A stretch of 64,000 nucleotides of DNA from Chytriomyces cf. hyalinus JEL632 (taxonomy: Eukaryota > Chytridiomycota > Chytridiomycetes > Chytridiales > Chytriomycetaceae): the NCBI GenBank assembly GCA_025435555.1, contig JAIWWG010000052.1, forward strand, positions 62,001 through 126,000, given 5' to 3'. Within the stretch, counting starts at the first letter, position 1; every line of letters starts with the position of its first letter. Of the stretch, positions 45,170 through 56,245 are shown in pieces. The translations under genes were made by a program, and so were the position numbers. The notes beneath the pieces are model-generated. The model had not been told where the DNA came from, made no database searches, and saw only the letters and a program-made list of their open reading frames with translations.

Positions 45170-47283
45170 ATGGTATTTTTGCCTACACTATTATCCTGCA
45201 AACTCGCTCTGACTCCGCCCGAAATGCATTGCTCGCTCTTGTTCAGTCTGGTCTGGGTCCCGTTAATATCTTCTCAGAAGGAGGTTCCGAAGAGCGCGCC
45301 GAAAACGCTCGTTTGGTGAGTTAAAACACGACTCTCGCAGCTTTCGATTCCTCTCTGTTGTTGCTCACAATCCTTTGCTTCCCTCCAGGCATCTTTTGTC
45401 GGCGCAATTGCCGTCGGAGACTTGGTCAAGAGCACGTTGGGACCAAAGGGAATGGTACGATTATCTGTGCGGAAGGTGGTGCTTAGCTGGCGGTCTCACT
45501 CTGCGTTTTCTCGCCTACCAGGACAAAGTCTTGCAGTCTCTTACGGACGGAAGCATCACCGTCACGAATGACGGCGCAACCATTCTGAAAAGCATTGCAT
45601 TGGATAACGCCGCAGCAAAAGTCTTGGTCAATATTTCCAAAGTTCAGGACGACGAAGTGGGCGACGGTACCACATCTGTTTGCGTTCTTGCTGCCGAATT
45701 GCTGCGTGAAGCTGAGCGTCTCATCAACCAAAAAATTCACCCACAAACTGTTGTCGAGGTGATTTTTTGTCTGCCAACTCTTGTCCAGTTTTTGAACGTG
45801 CTGACGCGGCACTTTTGACAGGGATACCGAATTGCGAGCGCAACTGCCCTGAAGGCCCTCGAAGAAAGTGCTGTGAACAATGGAACCAATGAGGCTCTCT
45901 TTAGAAAGGACTTGATCAACATTGCAAAAACCACTCTCAGTTCAAAAGTGTTGTCGCAAGACAAGGAATACTTTGCAAACCTTGCCGTCGACGCCGTCCT
46001 GAGACTCAAGGTGTGTTTTATCGTGTTTCACTATTATGGATTGCCTCTTACGCATCATCGCCTCATTACCAATTCAGGGAAGCACATCGTTGGAGCACAT
46101 CCAGATTATCAAAAAAATTGGAGGCAAGCTCATGGACTCATATCTCGATGAAGGTTTCATTCTGGACAAAAAGATTGGAGTCAACCAGCCAAAGCGCATT
46201 GAGAACGCCAAAATTCTGATTGCCAACACACGTCAGTTCCCTTTTTCTTCACGCGTTCGAGCCTTTTGAGCCTGATAAGTCTTTTTTGCCCCCATCAGCG
46301 ATGGATACCGACAAGATCAAAATTTTTGGTGCTCGTGTTCGTGTGGATGCCACCGGTAAACTTGCCGAGCTTGAGCGCGCTGAAAAGGACAAGATGAAGG
46401 AAAAGGTTGAGAAAATCAAAGCTCACGGAATCAACTGGTTTGTAAACTTCCTTTCGTCACACATTCAACCGTTTTTCTGATCCAAAGCTGCACAGCTTCA
46501 TTAACCGTCAACTTATCTACAACTGGCCCGAACAACTCTTCGCCGACTCTAATATCACCGCCATTGAGCACGCTGATTTCGTTGGAATTGAGCGTCTTGC
46601 TTTGGTTCTGGGTGGAGAAATTGCATCTACGTTCGATCACCCAGAGCTTGTGAAGCTCGGAAGCTGCAAACTGATTGAAGAAATCATCATTGGAGAGGAT
46701 CGCCTCATTAAATTCAGCGGAGTTGCTGCTGGTGAAGCATGTACTGTCGTGTTGCGTGGAGCAACTCACCAGTTACTGGACGAAGCTGAGCGAAGTCTGC
46801 ATGATGCCCTTTGTGTTCTGAGTCAGACTGTTGCGGAACCCCGAACTGTGCTGGGTGGTGGTTGCAGTGAGTGCTTGATGGCCAAGGCTGTTGATGACGT
46901 TGCCAGAACAACGGAGGGAAAGAAGGCCATGGCTGTGGAGGCTTTCGCCCGGGCATTGAGACAGGTGATTTATACAACTTCAATTCCATCGCGCATTTTT
47001 GCTGATATGTGTTTGCATGTAGCTGCCCACCATTCTTGCTGACAATGCTGGTTACGACTCGTCCGATCTCGTCACGCAACTCCGTGCACGTCACAATGAG
47101 GGCAAATCTTCATCAGGACTGGACATGTACAACGGATGTGTTGCAGACGTGAAGGAGCTTGGTATTACCGAGAGCTTCAAGCTGAAAAGACAGGTGCTGC
47201 TGAGTGCATCGGAAGCCAGTGAGATGATTCTGCGAGTGGATGATATCATTCGCGCTGCCCCAAGACAGCGTAACCGCCAATGA
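45170..47283 (+). CDS. CCT2: T-complex protein 1 subunit beta (CCT2)
   Basis: Subunit of the cytosolic chaperonin TRiC/CCT that folds actin and tubulin. Nine exons: 45170-45172 (ATG alone), 45247-45315, 45389-45454, 45522-45758, 45822-46010, 46078-46231, 46299-46437, 46496-46964 and 47023-47283. Together they give 528 residues, in frame. Matches: [44 protein letters not shown] (ATPase motif), [42 protein letters not shown] and [13 protein letters not shown]. The ATG-only first exon is the only way to begin the conserved SGLGPVNIF without an in-frame stop. All introns are GT..AG. Confidence 0.97.
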
Positions 47284-47425
47284 TAATCTTTTGTATCATA
47301 GGGGTTTTCACGCTTTATTTTAATTTTTTTTTTTTTTCGAAGCTCGAAGTCTTGTGTGTTGATTTTGTGGGTTGTTTGAAAAAAAAAAAAAGAGTATCAC
47401 GTCTTTGCAAAGCAATCCTTTCGAA

Positions 47426-48344
47426 ATGGATGCAATGATGAGCGCGACCATTACGGCCTCGTCGTTTAACAACGATGGCCCGTGCAGCGATATGCGTTGC
47501 TCTCCTGAGCAAGTTGCGTATGATGGGCCGGTTCGGCAGTCATACTGGCAGTCGGCACCGGGTGAGTCTGGACTACTTTTGCTTGTCTGTCTGGGTATAT
47601 AACCGCCCCACTGACTTCTTGCCCTACACAGACCCTAAATGCGGAAACACTTGGTGAGACTCGAGAAATGTTTGATGCCAACATTAACGGACCGGAGAGA
47701 TTTTTAACCATGTTCGATTTGCTTGGTGTCGGTTGGAAAACAGGCTCGAAGCAGATTGGTCGGCGGTGGGTGCATTTGACATTGACAGTTTCAGCATCTC
47801 GTATGGGCATTTGGGCCGCACGTTTTCAGGTAACGTTCACGGATTGCGATATATTCAATTCTTTTTTCATCATCTTTCATTCCATTCATCAGCCAATCTT
47901 GTCGGCCTAGCCGTAACAACGGCCAAAACGGCAACGGGACCCACAGAAACCCGTAAAATCCCATCCTCGTACCTTGCCTGCAACAGTTCCTCGTCCTCCT
48001 CTTCTTCTTTATCAGAACCGGCATACTTTAGCGCCGGCCGATTAGACGGCTGCATGTTTGAAACCGGTTGGTTCGGAGACGCCAGTCTATTCCGCAACGT
48101 TGTTGGGATGCGATTTGAATGGACGTTAAAAGCGCCGCCGTTACAAGGAGCAGTGTGTCAAATGAATGTAAACAGGATTGTAGTGAGACCTGTTTCCGAT
48201 CGCGATGGAGGGTTGAGTGGAGGTGCAGTTGCAGGGATATGTGTGGGAGCGATTGGTGCGGGTGTTGTGTTGGTGTATGCGGTGTTGTTTCATGTGCGGA
48301 GGAGGAATTTGGCGAAACGGAGGAGGGCAGGGAGGTTATTGTGA
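47426..48344 (+). CDS. Single-pass membrane protein, unknown
   Basis: Exons 47426-47561, 47632-47653 (22 nt), 47744-47829 and 47893-48344 give 231 residues. The N-terminal part is probably extracellular with a few Cys (CSDMRC, DPKCGNTW, CMFETGW). One TM segment near the end (GAVAGICVGAIGAGVVLV, then YAVLF) is followed by a basic stop-transfer HVRRRNLAKRRRAG. No signal peptide is visible at this ATG, so the start may be upstream. The micro-exon is supported because only its inclusion rejoins the frame. No family recognised. Confidence 0.6.
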
Positions 48345-48602
48345 GTTTTTATGTGTTGGTATGAGTTGTTTAGGGTGGGGGGAGGGAGGGAGGGTGTATG
48401 TTTGGAGTATAAAAATAATGACATATCGGGAAAAAAATGAGGGTTTGCAATTTGAATTTCCGACCGCACATGCACACGTGTGATTTGCAATCCTGGGCGC
48501 GTGCGTGCAACCCTTGTCAAAAAAGTGATGTCATTGCAATGTAATTAAAAGTTGCAGCAAACACCACCCGCATTCACAGATATCTACACAACACTGCTAA
48601 GC

Positions 48603-49635
48603 ATGGACGATAAAGACGCTCTGCTTCCATTTGCGCATGCGCCACGGACGGATTCAGGATTCCTGACTAGCAGCATCCATGAAGCGGACAGCAACGACAA
48701 CAGCCCTACAACCACCCAGGAGGAAGAGGACAGCAACAGCGATAACGAACTGCCGCCGTCCATCCAGCCACTCCACAACACGAGCATCTGTCTACTATTG
48801 CGGTACAACAATCCAGACCGCATCTATTTTGACGAATCAATGCCCGCAGAGCTTGAAGGACAGGTGAGGCTCCTTTTGTTTTTTGGTTGGACAGCGAGCG
48901 GCCCATCAAAAAAGAAAGAAAATTTTCTTGAACCCAAACTAAATTTTTTTTTTTGCCCATTTCGAATCCAACCCAGATATCTGCGTTTGAATACCAAACT
49001 CGAATCAAGGACATGAATGCGCGACTTGCTGGGATGAGTAGTTTGGACGATTACGCGCCGCATGTGCGGACGGGTCTTGCGGGGCTGATTGTAGCAATGA
49101 CGTTGGTGCTGCTGGCGCTTGGTGGCAGGCAGCAGAGTAATTCTGGCATCATTCTGTGGCTGTCTGGGATCGTGTTCCTTTCTGTTGTTATTTGCGCCAC
49201 GTTTTCATTCAAGCATGTGAGTAGTGTGTTCATGTCTCTGTGTTGCCAGCTCACACAAAAAGAAATGTGTGTACTGAATTTACTTTTTTGTTACAGAAAT
49301 GCGAACGCCGCATCCACCCATTTCTCGACGCATACAACACTCTTGACGAATCCATCCAACTCAAATGGACTCTGGATCCCCCACACGCACAAACAACACG
49401 AAACTTTTTCGCACTGAAGCTGTCACCAGAGAGCACACGTGTTCCATGGCAGATCCAGATCCAGTATCTGCACAAGGGAGAAGCCGTGTTCCTGCCTGCA
49501 TATGCACCGCGGGAGTCGATGTGGGCGTACCGACGGGGATCAGTTGGAAGCATCATGAGCAGTTTCAGCATCTTTGCTAATAACAACAACAATAACAATA
49601 ATCGACCGCCCAGCTACAAAAGCATGTCGGGATGA
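48603..49635 (+). CDS. Two-TM PPSY protein, tandem copy A
   Basis: Exons 48603-48863, 48977-49216 and 49297-49635 give 279 residues. A disordered acidic/Ser-rich N-terminus is followed by LRYNNPDRIYFDESMPAELE, ending at phase-0 intron 1. The membrane exon has ISAFEYQTRIKDMNARL, LDDYAPHVRTGL, then TM1 (GLIVAMTLVLLALGG) and TM2 (LWLSGIVFLSVVICATF). After intron 2 comes a soluble domain with LDESIQLKW, RVPWQIQIQYLHKG and FLPAYAP. An Asn-rich linker and the C-terminal RPPSYKS follow; PPSY is a PPxY ligand for WW domains. Both ends are probably cytoplasmic. First of four tandem copies. Confidence 0.75.
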
Positions 49636-49707
49636 GCGAGCGTGTGCATCTTTTTTTTCTTTTTAGTACTTTAGAGTGAACAAATAATAAACGTTTTTAG
49701 CAATGGA

Positions 49708-49731
49708 TTTATTTATTTATAAATAAATAAA
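49708..49731. repeat. 24-bp perfect AT palindrome
   Basis: Two 12-base arms of TTTATTTATTTA and its complement meet between 49719 and 49720, 75-100 bp past the stop of tandem copy A. Could be cruciform-prone or part of the 3' end; no evidence of function. Confidence 0.85.
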
Positions 49732-49868
49732 ATATAAATAAATGCAAACAGTGTGTGTTCAACATGAGTTTAATTTAATAGGGCTTGTTGTTGATCCCAA
49801 GTGAGATTTCTATTATTAATCAAACAGAAAGGCCGCCTGTCTGTTCTAGGAAAAAGAGAGAGCCATCC

Positions 49869-51032
49869 ATGCATCCATCGCATCCATCGCATCCATCCAT
49901 GCTGCTTCAGCCTCTGCTGCCTCTGCATACCCAGCAGTCTACACACAGCACCCATTACATCCATCAGACATACACTCCAGGCACTCCAGACACTCCAGGC
50001 TCACCCACCTCATGCAGTCCATCAAAGTCTCCGCCGCCTATCGACCCGGACATTCATTCTTCAGAACCAACCGAGTCCTCACTGCCATCACAAGATCCAT
50101 CCTCGTCACATTCAGAAATCACTGTTGCCAATCAGTCACCAAACCATTCCTCAACTCTCACCATCCCGTTCCACTATCCCTGCGACCAGCCCGAAGGAGA
50201 CCACGACGGCAAGTTCTTTAAAGAGCACATGGACTCCAGTCTAGAAGGCCTCTTGCCCGCATTTGTGTTCCACGCCCGCATGAAGGCGCTTAATGCCAAG
50301 CTGGGTGCCCTGAAGCCAAGACAGTTTGCTGACTGGATGCCCGTGGTGCGGCTGGCCGCAGTGGGCATGTTTGCCTGCGTCAGTGCGTACTTCCTGGGAA
50401 GCAGTCAAGAACGACCGGGGTTGATGCTGTGGTGCGGCAGTCTGGTGGCCCTTGTCGCTGTCATTTTTGCTTCGTTCCGGCGCTCGTCTGTGAGTAATCA
50501 ACAGAAAATTTTTGATTGTCGCCGGATTTTATTCAAAACACCCTTTCTACGCAAATAGACATTAGAGAAGGTCATGCAAACCAGCATCAACGCCTTCAAC
50601 AGACAAGACGAACATCTGCTGATACGATGGAGGCTGCTTCCCCTGCAGGCCCAGAGACACTCGGTCTTTTTCTCGTGGCGCCTTGTCCACGGATGCCGCC
50701 ATTCCATTCCATGGAAGATCCAGATCTCACACTGCAAAAAGAATGGCGATGAGGCCGTGTTTTTGCCTGAATACACGCCCCGTTTTTCAAGTACCTTTCT
50801 GTTGTGCGATCGCGGGCTTCAAGGAATCGAAGTGGCGGAGGCCTTCTCGGTGGATGGTCAGCTGGTGGAAGTGGCAGAGGGCAGTAGCTTAGCACCAGTA
50901 AGCCATGCTGGCTCCGAAGATGCGCTGAACGCTGCAGAGGATGCAATGCTGGCAAGGAGCGAGTTTGGCATTGTCGGACAAAAGACAGCAACAGCTTCAC
51001 GTCCGCCGTCGTATAAATCCTTCCTCATCTAA
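49869..51032 (+). CDS. Two-TM PPSY protein, tandem copy B (intron 1 lost)
   Basis: Two exons (49869-50489, 50559-51032), 364 residues. The N-terminus begins with an HPS repeat (MHPSHPSHPSMLL) from a CATCCATCG array, then Ser/Pro-rich disorder. The stretch MDSSLEGLLPAFVFHARM runs straight through the place where copies A, C and D have intron 1, so that intron is absent here. TM1 is LAAVGMFACVSAYFLGS and TM2 LMLWCGSLVALVAVIFA. Exon 2 has RQDEHLLIRW, SIPWKIQISH, FLPEYTP, and the C-terminus RPPSYKSFLI. Otherwise as copy A. Confidence 0.75.
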
Positions 51033-51166
51033 AAACGCATCACTTCAAAAAAGCCTTTTTTGACAAGAACGAAACGAAACTCTAGAGACACAAGGGACCT
51101 ATTTATTTTACCATTAATTCTTTAAAATGCGATCCTATAAAAAGAAAGATAAAAAAAAAAAAAAGA

Positions 51167-52770
51167 ATGGCGAGCACCAGCACACCTCGCCCGTATGCAT
51201 TCGCAGCAACAACAGCCCTGAGCGAGAGCAGAGCCGATGAATCCCGAGCATCTCATTTCGTGACACTCGAAGAGGCTGTCGAAATGCACTTTGTCGGTGT
51301 TGTTCAGGACGGCGAAGGCGGCAACAGCAGTTGTGAGAGGGTCGAGGATAGAGACCGAGACCGGGACAGAGAGAGGGATGTCTCCAGGAATAGACACCCG
51401 CTTGATAGAGAGGAGGAAGAAATCAGATCCAGTGTTGAGGCGGCGGCTGCGGAGCAGGCCTCGTTCCAGACTCGCACGATTCGGCCGGCAGTTGTCAATG
51501 AATACGCGGATGATGAAGACGAAATTTCCCGCACATCTGTGGCGGCTACAACAGTGGCTGTCCTGAATTTGCGATACAATGACCCTGACGGCCACTACTT
51601 GGACCAGGAAATGCCGTTTGAACTCGAGGGACTGGTACGGGTTAAGGTCCCCCACTATGTCTCCACATCTAAAATGTAACCCACCACTCTCTCTCTTTCT
51701 ACGCAGATACCAACACACGTCTACACGGACAGAATCACCCGCATCAACAAGCGCCTCGGCCAGTTCAGCACACTGAGGGACTACATGCCCGTACTCAGAA
51801 CGTCCATCTTTTTCGTGTTTATCGTCTTTTCGCTGCTGTTTGTTCTCCTTGCGTCACAGTTCTCTGCTGTGTTGCTATGGTGCGTCAGCTTCCTCGGTCT
51901 CGGATCCATGTTCTGTGCACTGCTCTACACTTATTACAAACCACACGTGAGTTGCTCGAAATGGATTTCCCCCCCCCCCCCCCCCCCCCCCCCCCCATTT
52001 CCTTACCTAAGACATATAAACCAACCAACAACAACACCAAAAAAAAGTATGAGCGTTTCATTGAATCCGAAATGGCAGCCTTTTGTGCACAAGATGAACA
52101 CATTCAACTGCTATGGAAAAGCGCGCGCAACTACCATCAACCCATGTTCACCTGCGACTGGTCCAAACGCGCAGCCCAAGTCCCATGGAGGATACTGATA
52201 ACCCACGTCAACAAGCACGGCGCCGATGGCCACTTTTTGCCGGCATATTCACCAGGCGGTGTCGTTCATGACGGAGCAGCAGCAGCAGAAGGGTCTCACA
52301 ACAGTGCTTTGCCGTTCTTGGTTGCAAGAGTGCAAGGAACGCTTTTGAATCCTGATGCGAATGGGACTCGACGAGGAGGAGGCGCTGACGCGGGTTCCCG
52401 CGCTGCTGCTGCTGCTGCTGCCAATACTGCAACTTCTCCTTCTTCTTTATCGTTGCCGCTTTCTCCGGCTACTGCAGAGTCAGCAGCGGACGGTACACAT
52501 CGTTTAGCCATCCCAAGCGTAGCTGCAAACAAAGCTTTACCCTCTGGAAAACGCAAAAAGGAAAATGGACGGACTCGAAGCAATGAAAACGGTGCAAGCA
52601 GTTCGTCGTCAACTGGAGGAGCGCGGGAATTTGTGGATTCTGCGCCGTTGCGGAGTGAGGATGATGACGACGATCATGATGATGATCCTGACTTTAGTGG
52701 TGACTTGCGGATGACTAAAACTGGAACTCAAGTGTCAAAACCGCCAAGCTACCGCAGCTATATTGCATAA
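51167..52770 (+). CDS. Two-TM PPSY protein, tandem copy C
   Basis: Exons 51167-51634, 51707-51946 and 52048-52770 give 476 residues. The N-terminus has a charged RDRDRDRERD run. LRYNDPDGHYLDQEMPFELE leads into intron 1. The membrane exon is exactly 240 nt, as in copy A: IPTHVYTDRITRINKRL, LRDYMPVLRTSIFF, with two TM segments. The soluble domain shows QDEHIQLLW, QVPWRILITH and FLPAYSP. A long Ala/Ser linker, an Asp-rich run and the ending KPPSYRSYIA follow. Intron 2 holds a 28-nt C homopolymer. It is the longest tandem copy because of the linker. Confidence 0.75.
51969..51996 (+). repeat. 28-nt C homopolymer in intron
   Basis: Uninterrupted C run in intron 2 of tandem copy C, between donor GTGAGT (51947) and the acceptor at 52047. 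Prone to length change and assembly error; G-quadruplex potential on the other strand. Confidence 0.9.
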
Positions 52771-52914
52771 AGAAATCATTATTTTTTTTATAAACTGTTT
52801 TTTTGAACTGTTTTCTGGGGAAATTTCATGTGGCGAGAGAACAACGAATGAAGGTCGCACACCGGGGATAAAAAAAAAAATTTCTCAGTCGGTGGTTTGA
52901 CAGCAGCTTGCACA

Positions 52915-54292
52915 ATGGTCTCACCCACAACTCCTCAGAGTCCCAGAAATCTGCGAATTGACTGCGGGGAAAGTCGCGAGCTTACACGGGAGACGGATGC
53001 ACACTCACTTTCCCCACCTTCATGCTGCCAACCGCAGATGGAAATTCAGATGCACATACCCAGCAGCCAATGTACCAATCAACAGCATCAAGGAGAGGAT
53101 AGTCAATCTTTGGAGCAGCTGCCTGTGAATGTGGGTGCAACGAACGTGGAGAAACTGCTACACTCAAATGAAGCCACTCCCACCGCCACCAACCACCATA
53201 CCCAACCTATTTCCGAAACTCGGCTGGAAACTCACGAGATTCTACCGCAACCTGTAGAATCACTACGTATTCCCACATTGTCACTTCAAAATTCATCTTT
53301 GACGCTACTGGCGGCATCTGAATTGGACCCTCATTCCCAAGACCTGCAAACACCGGTAGATACGCAACACGAACCAGGAAATGCAGCAACTATATCTTCT
53401 GCAGCTTTGCCAGTCTCAGAGGATACCACTTCGTCACGGAGGCCGTCACAAACACCGTCCACAGGCACAGTTGCGTCCGCTTCAAGCGTCACGATTATGG
53501 TGGATTCAGCAACACAAAGATTAATTTGTTTAAAGTGCAATTACGAGGCGCTGAAGCGGCAGTACTTTTGCACGGAGATGCCTCAAGAACTGGAAGGAGT
53601 TGTGAGCCCTCTAATTTTTTCGACTTGATTTGTAACACAAACACCCACACCCTCAGATATCTCAACACGACTACCGAAAAAGACTCGTATCACTCAACAA
53701 AAAACTATCACGACTCCTTATCGGCGACTATGGACCCATCCAACGAACCCTCCTAGCCCTGTTCGGCTGCTTTTCATTCACCATCCCATTTCTCCAACTC
53801 GGATCCTCCTCCATGCTCATTTACTGGATCTCCGTATGTTTCGGAATGACATCATTCGTGTACGCGATTCCACGAACATTTGTCCGATCCAAAGCTGAAA
53901 CCTTTGTTCAGACACAAGTCCAAGATTTTTCAAAACAAGATGCATCCATTTGTTTGGTTTGGAACTCGACGCGTACGGTTCGCGCTGCAACGTTTGGTTT
54001 TGATTTTCGGAGGAAGGCTGCACATGTGCCGTGGGTGATTAGTATAAAATATGTGCCAAGAGGTCGTCGCGTTGCTGCTCGTTTGCAGGGTAGTGCTGCT
54101 GGGGAGAGAGAGACGGAGAGAGACGAGGATGGCGGAGGGAATGACTGGGATTCGTGGGATGGAGAGCAGTTGCCAAGATATACTCCTTTGTTGCTCTTGT
54201 CGGACCATGGTCGTGGGCGTCGCAGTGATATGGGGTTGGTTGAAACACGCAGCGTGAGAAATTTGCCAAGCTACAGCACGTTGCCAGGATGA
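52915..54292 (+). CDS. Two-TM LPSY protein, tandem copy D (intron 2 lost)
   Basis: Two exons (52915-53601, 53657-54292), 440 residues. A long disordered Ser/Thr/Gln-rich N-terminus, then EALKRQYFCTEMPQELEGV at intron 1. Membrane exon: ISQHDYRKRLVSLNKKL, IGDYGPIQRTLLALFG, TM1 in LLALFGCFSFTIPFLQL, TM2 in MLIYWISVCFGMTSFVYA. It continues without intron 2 into DFSKQDASICLVWNS and HVPWVISIKYVPRG. The usual LPxYxP site is kept as QLPRYTP. The last residues are NLPSYSTLPG, an LPxY variant of PPxY. Ends 64 bp from the convergent VPS29. Confidence 0.75.
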
Positions 54293-54356
54293 CATAAAAA
54301 ACGACTTTTTGAATACACACAAAAAAAGCATTTTTTATTTGACACATGCCTTTCCT

Positions 54357-55587
54357 TCACACCATTTTTTTGACAAAATCCAGCTTTTCGACTTTCACGT
54401 CGCCGTCAATCAGTTTGTAGACGTACTGTTTGTGCGCGGAGCAGATGAAGAGAAAGGTGGTTCAGCCAACGCGAGAAAAAGTGAGCAAAATCGAAAACTA
54501 CTCACCACAACAACGTTGTTTCCTTGGACATCGAGCAGGGCAAAGCTCGGCACAATGTCCGACACAAGTTTATGCGTTCGAACACGCTCCTTTTCGACGA
54601 CAGTTGCTGGTGCTGGTGGTGGTGATTGAGTATTTGCGCCTTCTGCTGCTGAGGTCGTTTCCTTGGCCTTCTTCTTTCTCTTTTTCTTTGCCGGAGCGCC
54701 CCAAGCGCCAATAGGGTTGATGGGGTCATCTTCGTCATGGACATTGTCATTGTCATCCTCATCATCCTCCTCCTCCTCATCACTTCCCGACTCCTCTTCC
54801 CCATTGATAGCATTGTCTTTCGCGTCCACAGGTGATTCTTGGTGATCCAGCTTCTTTTCATCTTTGGAATCATTGGCAACCGCGTCATCATTCTTCCCAG
54901 CATCTCCATTTCCAACCTCCACATCTCCTGCAACAGTATCACTCTCTAATGCAGGCGCAGCAGCAGCAGCAGCAGGAGGCACAGGCAGAGGCACGCTCAC
55001 AAGCGGCCTAAAGGACGAGAAAGCCCCCGTCGCAGAGCCCGGATTAATATAAAAGCGACCTTCGCTCTCAAACGCTTCAAATGCATGCGTGTGACCAGAT
55101 ACGAGAACATCCACGTCCAGTTCGCGCGCAACTCCAGACAATGCAAGCCGGTCTCCCCAAGGAATGACTGAGTGGCCGTGGATTACTCCAATTCGTACTG
55201 TGCCCACGGTTACGGATGCTGAGAGAGGAAGCGGGTTTCCTGAATATAAACCAGGATGAGTGAATGCACCAGAGGCACTTTTTTAAGTAATAAACACCGA
55301 CACGAACCACCCACAAGCACTGAAGGGTCATCAAAGTCGCCTTGCACGGCCGTCATGTCCGCAGAGACGCCTCGTAGATAGTCCATTGCTTCTTTTGAGT
55401 TGACGTTTCCTGTGCAGAGAATCTTGTTGATTTTGCCTGTCTCCAAGGTGGGGGGTGAGCATTCTCTCTGCACTTGTCAGTTGGGTATTCTCTATTTACC
55501 TGGAGCCAGGAGCTTCTTGAACTTTGCCGGCAGGTCCACGGCGCGATGCGGGACATGCAGGTCGCCAATCACAAGAACAAGCACCAT
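54357..55587 (-). CDS. VPS29: Retromer subunit VPS29 with large acidic insert
   Basis: Cargo-sorting retromer core subunit with a metallophosphoesterase-like fold. The start [20 protein letters not shown], then [56 protein letters not shown] and [12 protein letters not shown] match VPS29 closely. The C-terminal exon after the intron at about 54.4-54.5 kb gives [17 protein letters not shown]. Between [13 protein letters not shown] and [13 protein letters not shown], where other VPS29 proteins have only about five residues, lies an insert of about 148 residues. It is Ala/Pro-rich, then Asp/Glu-rich, then has KKKRKKKAK. The insert is in frame in one uninterrupted exon. It sits in a surface loop of the fold, so the core could still fold. 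Confidence 0.9.
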
Positions 55588-56245
55588 TTTAAAAGCACTT
55601 TTTACATGAAATACAAGACCATTTCTCTCTCAATCCGCTTCCTTCCCGTGTGTCTCCAGACGCTGTTCAGACCTCTCCAGTGCGCCTGGAGACGTGTGAG
55701 TGGCCGTCTGCAGCAGCGGCACGTCTTCAGTCGAATTGATCGCAGCAGCGCTTGCTTCGATCAGCAGAGGGTCCAGTCCATGCGGTCCAGTCCATGCGCA
55801 GCAGCGTCGCTTTCTCTTGCGGCATGCCTGGGTTACCCGGCAGCAATTCAGCAGCCGATCTATCCCAATCTATCGAATGTCTTCCGGATCCTCCACACCT
55901 TCCGAATCAGTGGATCTCTATCTTATATCATCAGCCAGCACGCCATCGAATCGCAACAGTGGCTCGAACTTTATTCACAGGGATGCATCAGTCGAACACA
56001 GTAACCTCACCCGCTGTCAAATCTCAGCATTGCCGCTTGAGCTGTATTCAAAGGTGGCATAACGTAATCAGTATCCTCGGCCGCTTTGCCGTCGGCAGGC
56101 CGCATCATATGCACCAGTCTGGCAGAATCAATTGCACCCGTTGGACCCGCCATGCAGCACTCGTAATTTCTCTTCAATGGTGCACATCACGAACGCATTT
56201 TATTTGCTATCCTCAACATATAACGAACAGCAGGAACTAGTGTCT
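55588..56245. other. Unassigned interval with a possible F-box fragment
   Basis: A plus-strand frame at about 55840-56062 contains CQISALPLELYSKVA, which recalls an F-box start, then stops. I could not extend it by splicing. It may be a truncated pseudogene or chance; otherwise nothing is seen. Confidence 0.25.

Noticed and set aside
47733-47900. Reading straight through the intron at 47830-47892
   Set aside because: Although open, skipping it as an intron (GTAACG..ATCAG) gives a cleaner join, and total exon length divides by three only with splicing of all three introns.
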